NCBI GenBank assembly: GCA_964525935.1
Contig: CAZGJZ010000003.1
Span: forward strand, 496,001-560,000
Length of the DNA stretch: 64,000 nt
Direction: 5' to 3'
Source of the DNA: UBA2377 sp964525935
GTDB taxonomy: Bacteria > Verrucomicrobiota > Verrucomicrobiia > Opitutales > Opitutaceae
Shown here: in pieces, positions 1-8,279 of the stretch
How the letters are laid out: each line of letters starts with the position of its first letter
Position numbering within the stretch: position 1 is the first letter of the stretch
The notes under the pieces: model-generated
The model's input: the letters and a program-made list of their open reading frames with translations, nothing else
Told to the model about the DNA's origin: nothing
Database searches by the model: none
Position numbers and translations under genes: made by a program

Positions 1-64
1 CGCGGTGAATCGGGCTGGCGGCACTTGCGATGCGGGCGGTCGTTTGCCTCCATGACGGCCAAAT

Positions 65-2398
65 GTGCCCCGTTTTTCCCCGATGAATTTTGTCTCGGCA
101 TTATCCCGGGTCGGTCGGGCCTGCTGCGAATGGCTAACGGCGGGCGCACATCTAACCGGCGCGCCCAGCGGTCGCGCCCTACCTTTCGGATGCAGCGCCG
201 CGTGCTTGCTGCTCGTGGCGACGTTGAGCGCGCCGTTGCGCGCGGAGGAATCGGTCACGCTGGAGACGCTGGAGATCACCGCGCGCAAGACGGACGCGGA
301 ACGGTGGCGGCTGCCGGTGGCGGTCACGGCCTACAGCGGCGACTGGCTGGGCGACAACGGCATCGTCAACTACCGCGAACTGGCGCGCGTGGTGCCGGGG
401 TTGTTTGTGATGGAGCAGGCGGCGGACAACGTGAGCTTGAATCTGCGCGGGCTGACTTCCGACACCGGGGATCCGCGCGTGCAGCCGCGCGTGTCGGTTT
501 TTCAGGACGGGGTGCTGCTGAGCAACGCGCACGGCCATGGCGTGGCGCTGTTCGATGTCGCCGAGGTGGCGGTCTTCAAGGGCCCGCAGGCGACACAGTT
601 TGGCCGCGGCGTGCAGGGGGGCGCGATTGCGTTCACCAGCCGGCGCGCGACCGCGGAAAACTCCGGCGAACTCACGCTGGAGGTGGGCGACTATGCGGCC
701 GTGGGCGTCGGGGCAGTGGTCAACCGCGTGGTGGTGCCGGCAAAACTTTTCGCGCGTGTCGCCGTGCAGGCCAATCAGCGCGACGGTTACATCACCAACC
801 GCGCCGATGGGGAGGAGCTCCAAGGCGAGGGCACGCTGGCGGCGCGCACCAGCCTGCACTGGCAGCCGGCGGCGACGACGACGGCTGATTTGATTTTCAG
901 CTATCAGCGCGAGGACGTGCCGACCATCGCCGCGAAGAACATGGTGGGCGTGCCGGGATTTGCGCCCTTCGACACGAATCCGTTCACGGCCACGACGCTC
1001 AATCGCGGTTCCGAGCTGGGCGCGACCCGCACGATCGTCGGCCTCACGGGCCTCGTGCGCCACGAACTGAACGCGGCGTGGACGCTCACGTCCACCAGCG
1101 CGTGGCGCACGGTGGAGGCGGACAACGAATTCGATATCGATGGCTCGCCGTATTACCTGCTGGAAGTGGGCGAGCGGTTTGACGGCGAGCAGTTCAGCCA
1201 GGAGCTGCGCTTCGCCTATGACGACGGCGGCAAGTTCACGGGGGCGGTGGGCGCGGCGCTGTTTGGCACGCACGACACGCAGAGTGCGATTATCCGCACC
1301 GATGAAAATGTCCTGTGGCGGTTCCTGACGGGCACGCCGCCGCCGTTCGCGTTTAATCCGCGCTACTCCGAGAGAAATACGGGTGATACCCACTTCACGA
1401 CGGGCGAGGTGTTTGGGCGCGGCGATTACCAGGTCACGGAGCGGCTTACGTTCGGCGGCGGGCTGCGGCTCACGCGCGATCGGGTCGCCACGCGTTACCG
1501 GTCGTATCTGGGGCCGATCCCCGGCACGCTGGCCGGGCTCGTGCCGACTTCCGGGAACGGCAATAATTTTTTCCGCAGCACCAGCGGCTGGCTGGAAAAT
1601 TCCACCAAGCTGGGGGCGTGGGCCGGGCAAGTGGACGCGCGCTATGTCGTCACGCCCCGGCTCACGACGTATGCCACGGTCTCGCGCGGACGGCACACGC
1701 CGGTGCTGGACTTTAACGGAATCACCCTGGCGGCGCTCAAGCATGCCGAGGAGACGGTGTGGAATTTTGAGGTGGGGCTCAAGGGCGCCAGCGCCAACCG
1801 CCGGATCCGCTACGAGGCCTCGGTCTTTCAGTATCACTTCGAGCATTTCCAGACGCAGCGCGTCTCGGCCTTCGGCGTGGCCGAGCCCTTCGACGGGGGC
1901 CGCGCGCGCGGGCGGGGCGTCGAGGCGGCGGTGCACGCGGACGTGGCGGGCGCGCTGACGGTGTTCGCGACCTACGGATTTACGGACGCGGAGTTTTCAG
2001 CGACGGACGAAAACGGCCGGCCGCAATTGTTTGCGGGCGACACGTTCCGACTCACGTCGCGGCACGTGGTTTCGCTGGGCGGCACGGCGACGTGGGCGCT
2101 GGCCGGCCGCGGGGCGTTTTTCCTGACGCCCCTCTACACGTATCGGTCGGAATATTTCTTCGAGGACGACAATGGGCAGAACGGCGGCATCCTGCGGCAG
2201 GACGGCTACGGACTGTTGAACGTGCGGCTTGGTTATCGCCCGGCGCACAGCCGCTGGGAAGTCGTGGCGTATGTGAACAACGTGCTCGATAAACGCTACC
2301 TGCTCGATGCCGGTAATATCGGCGCCGCCTACGGACTCCCGACGAGCATCCCCGCCGCGCCACGCATGCTGGGCGTGAAGGCGACGTGGGGATTTTGA
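65..2398 (+). CDS. TonB-dependent outer-membrane receptor
   Basis: This 777-residue protein is likely to import a large nutrient or metal chelate across the outer membrane using TonB energy. A hydrophobic signal segment (about residues 40-60, ending APLRA) is followed by a TonB-box-like stretch near 62-73 and a plug domain with the LNLRG and FKGPQATQFG motifs. The rest is an alternating beta-barrel pattern with a terminal aromatic (TWGF). The start is uncertain: GTG at 65 or ATG at 83. Both leave an unusually long lead before the hydrophobic core. The substrate cannot be read from the sequence. No partner transport gene lies downstream; the next gene is convergent. Confidence 0.85.
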   Translation: MPRFSPMNFVSALSRVGRACCEWLTAGAHLTGAPSGRALPFGCSAACLLLVATLSAPLRAEESVTLETLEITARKTDAERWRLPVAVTAYSGDWLGDNGIVNYRELARVVPGLFVMEQAADNVSLNLRGLTSDTGDPRVQPRVSVFQDGVLLSNAHGHGVALFDVAEVAVFKGPQATQFGRGVQGGAIAFTSRRATAENSGELTLEVGDYAAVGVGAVVNRVVVPAKLFARVAVQANQRDGYITNRADGEELQGEGTLAARTSLHWQPAATTTADLIFSYQREDVPTIAAKNMVGVPGFAPFDTNPFTATTLNRGSELGATRTIVGLTGLVRHELNAAWTLTSTSAWRTVEADNEFDIDGSPYYLLEVGERFDGEQFSQELRFAYDDGGKFTGAVGAALFGTHDTQSAIIRTDENVLWRFLTGTPPPFAFNPRYSERNTGDTHFTTGEVFGRGDYQVTERLTFGGGLRLTRDRVATRYRSYLGPIPGTLAGLVPTSGNGNNFFRSTSGWLENSTKLGAWAGQVDARYVVTPRLTTYATVSRGRHTPVLDFNGITLAALKHAEETVWNFEVGLKGASANRRIRYEASVFQYHFEHFQTQRVSAFGVAEPFDGGRARGRGVEAAVHADVAGALTVFATYGFTDAEFSATDENGRPQLFAGDTFRLTSRHVVSLGGTATWALAGRGAFFLTPLYTYRSEYFFEDDNGQNGGILRQDGYGLLNVRLGYRPAHSRWEVVAYVNNVLDKRYLLDAGNIGAAYGLPTSIPAAPRMLGVKATWGF

Positions 2399-2585
2399 AT
2401 GTGGAAATCAGGAAGGCAGGAAACGGATGGCGGTAAGCGGTAAGCTCTCAGCGATCAGCCTTCAGCCCGGACGGATTTAAATGTGGAACGCAGGAAGGCT
2501 GGAATAATGCCGGGACAGAAACCGAAAGGTAGACCCGGCCGGTGGCCGAGTGGACAGATTTTTCCAGCTTTCCTGATTTCCACAT
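2399..2585. repeat. Direct plus inverted intergenic repeat (TGTGGAA family)
   Basis: Three related units occupy the gap between the receptor and the convergent CobW gene. Two direct copies lie at 2399-2423 and 2481-2504 (core ATGTGGAA..CAGGAAGGC). One inverted copy lies at 2561-2585 (core TTCCTGATTTCCACAT). The inverted arms could fold in RNA of either strand and may serve as a two-way terminator; that function is inferred. Confidence 0.7.
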
Positions 2586-2624
2586 TGGTTTTTGCGGCGC
2601 GTGGATTTGCGCCGGGCGACAGGC

Positions 2625-4022
2625 TCAGGCCAGGCAGGCTTTGAACGCCTCGGTCAGCGCGGTGCGGTCGAGGTTCTTGCCGATGAAGACGAGGGTGTTT
2701 TGGCGGGCTTCGTCCTTTGTCCACTCGCGGTCGAACTTGGCATCGAAGAGCATGTGCACGCCCTGGAAGACGAGGCGCTTGGGCGTGCCTTTCACGGCGA
2801 GCACGCCCTTCATGCGGTAGATGTCGCCGCCTTTCACGCGGAGCAGTTCGCTGATCCAGTCGTTGAGTTTCTTGCCGTCGAGATCGCCGGGCGTGCTGAT
2901 GCCGACGGAGGTGACGGCGTCGTTGTGCGTGTGCGCGGCGTGGAAATCCTGCTGCCAGACGGGCTTCACGAAATTGGTGCCGACGTTGACGTGCAACGGG
3001 TGTTCGCCGCAGGCCTCGAAGACGACGTAGTGGCCGGGCGCGTCGATCTTGAGCGGGAACTTGCCGTTGCCCTTGTCGAGGAGGAGGCGGTGGAGCGTGG
3101 CGCCGGGGAGGAAGGTGTCGCCAGCCTTGAGGCGGGTTTCCCAATCGCCGAAGACGTTGACCGCCGCTTCGCGCGCGGCGACGAGATCTTTCTCGTCGAG
3201 GGATTTCACGGGCAGGATCACGACATCGAGTTCGTTTTCGTTGCCGTGGTGATGATGATCGTGATCGCAGCCCTCGTGCTTGTGATCGTGGTCGTGATCA
3301 TGCGGCTCGTCGCCGTGGCCGATCTCGAGCTCGTGCGTGCCGGCGGGGAGCGGGTAGGCGCCGGCCCATTCGAAGGGATATTCCTGCTCGAGGAATTTCG
3401 GATCGAGCTCGGTGGCGCGGGAGAGATTGAAGCCGCCGACGTCGATGACCTTGTCGAGGCCGATGGCGGCGTTCTGCGTGCGGTGGAGCTTGGCGACGGC
3501 ATTGATGCCGCGGATGCGCGTCTCGAGCGCGGTGAGTTCGGCGGGAGTGACGAGGTCGGTCTTGTTGAGGAGGATGACGTCGGCGAAGGCGATCTGCTTG
3601 AGGGCTTCGTCGTCGGTGCCGAGGTGCTGGGAGATGTGCTTCGCGTCGACGAGGGTGACGATGGCGTCGAGGCGGAAGTTGGTCTTCATCTCGTCGTCGG
3701 TGAAGAAAGTCTGCGCGACGGGCGCGGGGTTGGCCATGCCGGTGGTCTCGATGAGGATGGCGTCGAGCTTGTCCTTGCGCTTCAGGAGGCGGCCGAGGAT
3801 GCGGATGAGATCGCCGCGGACGGTGCAGCAGATGCAGCCGTTGTTCATCTCGAAGAGTTCCTCGTCGGAGGAAATGACGAGCTGGTTGTCGACGCCGACC
3901 TCGCCGAACTCATTCTCGATGACGGCGATCTTCTTGCCGTGCTGCTCGGTGAGGATGCGGTTGAGGAGGGTGGTCTTGCCGGCGCCAAGGAAGCCGGTGA
4001 GGACGGTGACAGGGATGGACAT
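2625..4022 (-). CDS. CobW/COG0523-family GTPase with His-rich insert
   Basis: This is a 465-residue G3E-family GTPase, probably a cytoplasmic metallochaperone that delivers zinc or another metal. The Walker A motif GFLGAGKTT is at residues 10-18, the metal-binding GCICC signature at 62-66 and the NKTD base-recognition motif at 153-156. A dense His/Asp tract lies at about 236-260, and a CobW C-terminal domain follows. The ATG at 4022 was chosen because the typical IPVTVLTG strand starts there; the upstream Ser/Pro-rich extension is not family-like. At 465 residues it is longer than many members (often 320-400), partly because of the His tract. The metal is inferred, not shown. Confidence 0.9.
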   Translation of the reverse strand: MSIPVTVLTGFLGAGKTTLLNRILTEQHGKKIAVIENEFGEVGVDNQLVISSDEELFEMNNGCICCTVRGDLIRILGRLLKRKDKLDAILIETTGMANPAPVAQTFFTDDEMKTNFRLDAIVTLVDAKHISQHLGTDDEALKQIAFADVILLNKTDLVTPAELTALETRIRGINAVAKLHRTQNAAIGLDKVIDVGGFNLSRATELDPKFLEQEYPFEWAGAYPLPAGTHELEIGHGDEPHDHDHDHKHEGCDHDHHHHGNENELDVVILPVKSLDEKDLVAAREAAVNVFGDWETRLKAGDTFLPGATLHRLLLDKGNGKFPLKIDAPGHYVVFEACGEHPLHVNVGTNFVKPVWQQDFHAAHTHNDAVTSVGISTPGDLDGKKLNDWISELLRVKGGDIYRMKGVLAVKGTPKRLVFQGVHMLFDAKFDREWTKDEARQNTLVFIGKNLDRTALTEAFKACLA

Positions 4023-4100
4023 GCGGAAAGAAGAAGGAGGAAGGAAGAAAGTGGGTGAAGGCGGGACGGATTGCAAATGGACGTTGCGATGCGGGCGGAT

Positions 4101-5177
4101 TCAGGAGGAGAGCAGTTTGAACAACGATTCGTTGATATAAAAATTGGTGCGACCGAGCTTCATCTTTTTCAGAAAACCGGCCTGACACAGCTCGTCGAGG
4201 TATTTGGTCGCGGTCTGACGCGTGACGCCGAGATCGCGTTGGATCAGGTCGATTTTGGTGTAAGGGTGGCGGAAGAGATTGTTCAGCAGATCCTGACTGT
4301 AGAGTTTGGGCCGCTCGGTGCGCAGACGCTGTTTCGTGGCCTGCATGAGTGCGCGGATGCCGTGAACCTGCGCGATGGTCTGGCGCGAGGTTTCTTCGAT
4401 GGCGCGCAAAATGTAGAGCACCCAAGCCGCCCAGTTGCCCGTGTCGCGCACCGCCTGCAGGTGGTGATAATAGTCGGGTTTGTGCTGCACGATGTAGCGG
4501 CTGAGGTAGAGCACGGGCAGGTCGAGCAAACCATGTAACACGAGGTGCAGAAGGTTGAGAATGCGCCCAGTGCGGCCGTTGCCGTCGTAAAACGGGTGGA
4601 TGCTCTCGAACTGATGATGTAGCACTGCCATCCGCACGAGGGGGTCAGGGTAGGCGGCTGCGTCACTCTGGTGAAAGTAGTCGAGAAAGTTGGCCATCAA
4701 CCGGCGAATTTCCTCGGGATCCTGTGGCGGGGTGTAGATGACCGCTCCAGTTGTTTGATCCTTGAGGATCGTGCCGGGCAGCGTGCGCAGGCCAATCCGG
4801 CTATCCAGCAACGTGCTTTGAATGGCCAGCACATCATCGAGACGCAGGAAGCGCTGTTCGCGGACCCGGGCGAAGCCGAGCTTGAGCGCCGCGGCATAAC
4901 TGTGGACCTCCTTGGCGGCCAGCGAGGGGAATTGAGCTGCGGTGGCGTCGCCTTGAAACAGCTCATCCTGCGTCGTGACGATATTCTCAATTGCGGACGA
5001 ATCCTTGGCCTCCTGGAGTGCCAACGTATCGATGAGGATCGATTCATTGGGGATCGTGCCGGCGGCTCCCTTGAGTTCAGCCAGTTGCCGATGCGACCGC
5101 GCTAGTTGGCGTAGCACCTCGGGCGTTTCCAAACTTACGGCCGAGGGCAAAGGAAGGAAAGGAGGAGGCGTGTTCAT
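4101..5177 (-). CDS. Fic-family AMP-transferase with C-terminal winged helix
   Basis: This 358-residue Fic protein probably adds AMP, or another nucleotide part, to a target protein. An N-terminal Fic_N region carries the inhibitory motif S-x-x-x-E-N at residues 60-65 (SSAIEN), a class II arrangement in which the Glu blocks ATP. The catalytic loop HPFYDGNGRTGR is complete at 194-205. Residues about 303-350 form a winged helix-turn-helix (QRDLGVTRQTATKYLDEL). The ATG at 5177 is preferred because it lies just after a perfect palindrome and upstream codons give an atypical AT-rich extension. The palindrome plus the DNA-binding tail suggest autoregulation. The target is unknown. Confidence 0.9.
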   Translation of the reverse strand: MNTPPPFLPLPSAVSLETPEVLRQLARSHRQLAELKGAAGTIPNESILIDTLALQEAKDSSAIENIVTTQDELFQGDATAAQFPSLAAKEVHSYAAALKLGFARVREQRFLRLDDVLAIQSTLLDSRIGLRTLPGTILKDQTTGAVIYTPPQDPEEIRRLMANFLDYFHQSDAAAYPDPLVRMAVLHHQFESIHPFYDGNGRTGRILNLLHLVLHGLLDLPVLYLSRYIVQHKPDYYHHLQAVRDTGNWAAWVLYILRAIEETSRQTIAQVHGIRALMQATKQRLRTERPKLYSQDLLNNLFRHPYTKIDLIQRDLGVTRQTATKYLDELCQAGFLKKMKLGRTNFYINESLFKLLSS

Positions 5178-5178
5178 A

Positions 5179-5207
5179 ATGTTAATAAAATGGAATTTTA
5201 TTAACAT
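5179..5207. promoter_or_regulatory. Perfect 13-bp inverted repeat at the fic start, candidate operator
   Basis: ATGTTAATAAAAT (5179-5191), spacer GGA, then its exact reverse complement (5195-5207). It ends one base before the fic start codon on the minus strand and would cover the ribosome-binding region. The Fic protein has a winged helix, so binding by Fic itself is a reasonable guess. Confidence 0.75.
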
Positions 5208-5391
5208 ATTCGAGTGAAATGTAAGGAAATGACTGATTTCGCATACATATCGCTCCGACATGTTTAATTAATTATAAACCTATACTATCTATAAAGATAC
5301 TAATAGAAATTACTCGTTGTCGGCAGGAAAAGAAGACGGTGGTGAAGATCGCGCCGCAGGCTGGAGCGAGCGATTGGGCGGTGAGTGCCGA
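5208..5391. other. AT-rich gap between fic and the DarT-like gene
   Basis: This stretch has runs such as TATACTATCTATAAAG and TTAATTAATTATAAACC and is far richer in A and T than the rest of the window. It probably holds the fic promoter on the minus strand. I see no gene in it. Confidence 0.5.
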
Positions 5392-6222
5392 CTAAGTGTC
5401 GAGTATGCCGGCCTGTTTATCCAAGTATTCCAACTTGGCTCCCATCGGCACGCTGGACCGGTGCATTTCTAGGACTTCAGAGTAGGAACGTGTGCGAATA
5501 ATGGAAGTGACTGGAATGATGGGATGGATGAGCACTTCCGCCTGCCAAGCAGACTTTGTTTTGGCTGAGAACATGCCATGTGTGAAGCATACTAAATCAA
5601 GCTTCTGAAGGTCGGGGAAATCAGGTCCAAGTTGGGCGCGGCTAGCGATCGAGTTCTCGTCTGAAAACACGGTAGATTCCCACAGTGCTACCTCGATGCT
5701 CACATCTAAAACGATAAACTCGTGACGCCGCTTTTTGGGAATCCGCTCATGAAACATCGGCTGATTAGGATGGAAGCAAAGGTGGATCCACTCGTCAGTG
5801 CCGCAGACCTTATCCCGGTTGCAGTCAGCGATGTAAGCGACTTCCAAGCCTCGTTTATTGAGCGAGGCTCGGCTAAGTAGTCCGCCTGTTGCCTGAATGC
5901 TAGCAAAGTTGGCTTTAGCTGTCAGATGGTAAAGGACTGTGACACCATGAGCAGCTAGGTGTCCTTTTATGTGATCAGCGTCAGATTTTAGGCCTTGTCC
6001 TCGGCTTCTCCGCCAATGGTTTAAGGTGGCTTTTCTAGCAGCCCGTCGAATGCCTGCGATCCCATCGGATGCGGCTACCTCGCGCAGGACTGCTTCAACA
6101 CGTGGCGTCAAAATATATCCAGCTAAGAGGAGACAAGCTTCTTGCCGTTTAGAGCGCGATCGTTCTGTTAGCCACTGAAGTGCTTTCTCCTCATTTAGTG
6201 GCGTGAGGGTTTTGGCGTGCAT
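5392..6222 (-). CDS. DarT-like (DUF4433) ADP-ribosyltransferase, orphan
   Basis: This 276-residue protein has a C-terminal part that resembles DarT, which ADP-ribosylates thymidine in single-stranded DNA. Matching marks are VLYHLT (97-101), GGLLSR (113-118), an IHLCFHPNQPMF strand (146-157), SDENSIAS (187-194) and WQAEVLIH (226-233). The last holds the Glu at the position of the DarT catalytic Glu. Residues 1-85 are helical and basic, with no family I recognise. DarT normally pairs with the macrodomain antitoxin DarG; none is encoded here. Base composition is lower in GC than the flanks, and the neighbour is a Fic protein. Either a stand-alone defence toxin or a divergent housekeeping ART is possible. 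Confidence 0.68.
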   Translation of the reverse strand: MHAKTLTPLNEEKALQWLTERSRSKRQEACLLLAGYILTPRVEAVLREVAASDGIAGIRRAARKATLNHWRRSRGQGLKSDADHIKGHLAAHGVTVLYHLTAKANFASIQATGGLLSRASLNKRGLEVAYIADCNRDKVCGTDEWIHLCFHPNQPMFHERIPKKRRHEFIVLDVSIEVALWESTVFSDENSIASRAQLGPDFPDLQKLDLVCFTHGMFSAKTKSAWQAEVLIHPIIPVTSIIRTRSYSEVLEMHRSSVPMGAKLEYLDKQAGILDT

Positions 6223-6326
6223 CGCGAGCGCTGGAGGTGGTCGGTGAAGTCGCAGTGAATAAGGTTCCTGTTTTTACGGTGGGCACCGCGTTTTGGTGGT
6301 CAGGTGCTACGCGTATGCCTGAAGGT

Positions 6327-6806
6327 TCAGGGCTCGTTGCCGGCGGGGAAGTTGAAGGCGACGGCGGTGAAGACGGTGCCGCGGATTTCCAGGCGGGAAA
6401 TGACGGCGTCGAAGGTGGCGGTGGTTTTCAACCAGTCGGCCTGGGTTTCGAATTGGGCGGTGTCGCCGACGGTTTCGCCGGTGGCGGGGTTGGCCACGGG
6501 CTTCAGGACGAGGAGCGTGGGCTGGCCGTTGACGGTGGCGGTGATTTCGAAAGAGGCAGCGGAAAGGCGGATGAATTTCTCCATCTCGCCGTCGAGGATG
6601 TAGGCGGTGAGGCGGCCGGTGGCGGCGTCGCGCACGAATTCAAGGTGATAAAGCTCGCGGCCGAGCACGACGGCGGTGCCACCGTGGGGGGCGAGGTGCT
6701 CGTGATGCGCGTGCCCATGGTCATGAGTCGGGGCTTCTTTTTTTGTGCAGCCGACTGTGAGCAGCAACGCGACGAGACCCAGCGCAGCGGACAACCGGCG
6801 GCTCAT
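6327..6806 (-). CDS. Small metal-locus lipoprotein, His-rich N-terminus
   Basis: This is a 159-residue exported lipoprotein with lipobox LLTVGC (Cys20) followed by a His-rich stretch (HDHGHAHHEH) and an APHGG motif. The rest is beta-rich and resembles the small periplasmic proteins often found beside heavy-metal RND pumps, including the protein at 9547-9978. Its ATG overlaps the stop of the upstream CorC/HlyC gene (ATGA at 6803-6806), so the two are probably co-translated. A periplasmic metal-binding role is inferred. Confidence 0.75.
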   Translation of the reverse strand: MSRRLSAALGLVALLLTVGCTKKEAPTHDHGHAHHEHLAPHGGTAVVLGRELYHLEFVRDAATGRLTAYILDGEMEKFIRLSAASFEITATVNGQPTLLVLKPVANPATGETVGDTAQFETQADWLKTTATFDAVISRLEIRGTVFTAVAFNFPAGNEP

Positions 6807-8143
6807 GGCTCGAAAGGTGCGGCGGAGGAGTCGGCCTCGGCGGCGCGCTCGATGCGGACACGGCGGAGGCGGTCGCCGTGGACTTCGAGCGCGGTGAAGC
6901 GGTAGTCGCTGAGGCGGAAAGATTCGTCACGCTTGGGCGCGCTGCCGCGGTGGCGGAGGATCCACGCGGTCACGGTCTCACGCGGGAGCCATTCGAGGGG
7001 CCAGCCGGTCTCGGCCTGGAGTTCCCGCATGGTGAGGCTGCCGCTGACGACGATGGCCTGCTCGGTGCGCTCGTGGATCGGGCCGAGGCCGATGTCGAGT
7101 TCGTCGCGGATGTCGCCGACGATTTCCTCGAGCACGTCCTCGAACGTCACGATGCCGGCGAGGCGTTTTTCATCGTCGCGGACGATGGCGAGATGGCTGC
7201 GCGCCATGCGAAAGCGCTCGATCATGAGATGGATCGGCGTGCGCAACCCGAACTCGAGCGCGGGGCGGATGAGTGGGGCGAACGAGGCCTCGGGGCCGAG
7301 GACCTGCAACTGCCAGAGCCATTCGCGGACGAGGAGCATACCCTTCACGTTGTCGAGGCTGCCTTCGCAGACGGGGAAGCGGCTGTGGCCGCCGGTCTGG
7401 GCGATGCGGAGATTGTCGGCGATGGGCTGGTCGAGCCAGAGGACGGCGACCTGGTCGCGCGGAAGCATGATCTGCTGCGCGGTGGTGTCGCGCACGCGGA
7501 GCGACTGCACCATGAGCTTGTTGACGAGGGCGTCGCCGGGATGCGAGTGGCGGGCGTGGCTGAAGACGTATTCGAGCTCCTCGCTGCTGAAGGCGTGATC
7601 GCCCTCGCTGACGGGATCGAGGCCGGCCCAGCGGAGGAAGCGGTTGGCGATGCCGTTGAGGGCCCAGATAAACGGGAAGAAGAGATAGTAGAACGCGAGC
7701 AACGGCGCGGCGACCCAGAGCGTGACGGCCTTGGCGCGCTGGATGGCGAGGGACTTGGGGGCGAGTTCACCAAAGACGATGTGCAGAAATGTGATCACGC
7801 TGAACGCGATGGCGAACGACACCGATGAGACCGTGCGGGGATCGTCGATGCCCCAGGAGGCGAGGAGCGGGGCGAGGCGGTGGGCGAGGTAGGGCTCGCC
7901 GACCCAGCCGAGGCCGAGACTGGCGAGCGTGATGCCGAGCTGTGTGGCGGAGAGCGCGGCGTCGAGGTGCTCGGTGGCCTTGAGGGCGAGCTTCACGCGC
8001 CAGCCACCGGTCTTGGCGAGCGGGCGGAGCTGGCTGGCGCGCACTTTCACGAGCGCAAACTCGGCGGCGACGAAGAAGCCGTTGGCCGCGACGAGCGCGA
8101 GGATGACCAGGGTTTCGAGCGTGATACCGAGAAAAGTGTTCAT
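6803..8143 (-). CDS. CorC/HlyC family protein (CNNM plus CBS pair)
   Basis: This 446-residue inner-membrane protein belongs to the family once called hemolysins, now linked to magnesium or cobalt export. A CNNM transmembrane domain fills about residues 1-180 (NGFFVAAEFALVKVRASQL near the N-terminus). Two CBS domains follow at about 210-330 (TAQQIMLPRDQVAVLWLD; GIVTFEDVLEEIVGDI). A CorC_HlyC domain completes the C-terminus. The start is the ATG one codon inside a TTG-initiated frame. The gene overlaps the next lipoprotein gene by four bases. The exact ion is not readable. Confidence 0.9.
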   Translation of the reverse strand: MNTFLGITLETLVILALVAANGFFVAAEFALVKVRASQLRPLAKTGGWRVKLALKATEHLDAALSATQLGITLASLGLGWVGEPYLAHRLAPLLASWGIDDPRTVSSVSFAIAFSVITFLHIVFGELAPKSLAIQRAKAVTLWVAAPLLAFYYLFFPFIWALNGIANRFLRWAGLDPVSEGDHAFSSEELEYVFSHARHSHPGDALVNKLMVQSLRVRDTTAQQIMLPRDQVAVLWLDQPIADNLRIAQTGGHSRFPVCEGSLDNVKGMLLVREWLWQLQVLGPEASFAPLIRPALEFGLRTPIHLMIERFRMARSHLAIVRDDEKRLAGIVTFEDVLEEIVGDIRDELDIGLGPIHERTEQAIVVSGSLTMRELQAETGWPLEWLPRETVTAWILRHRGSAPKRDESFRLSDYRFTALEVHGDRLRRVRIERAAEADSSAAPFEP

Positions 8144-8279
8144 CAACGCAGCGGACGTTAGGTGGTTGCGGGGCGAGCGCCAGCCCGGGATGCAAAAACC
8201 CGGGACATATGCGGTTGCGGCGAAAGGGAGGAGCGGAAGTTGAGCACGGCTAATGCGGATGGGGTGTCGCCCGGTGAAT

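Noticed and set aside
179..1936. Minus-strand open frame of 585 codons
   Set aside because: Antisense to the TonB-dependent receptor, which has clear barrel and plug motifs.
5392..6222. Complete DarTG toxin-antitoxin system
   Set aside because: No DarG macrodomain gene is present on either side.
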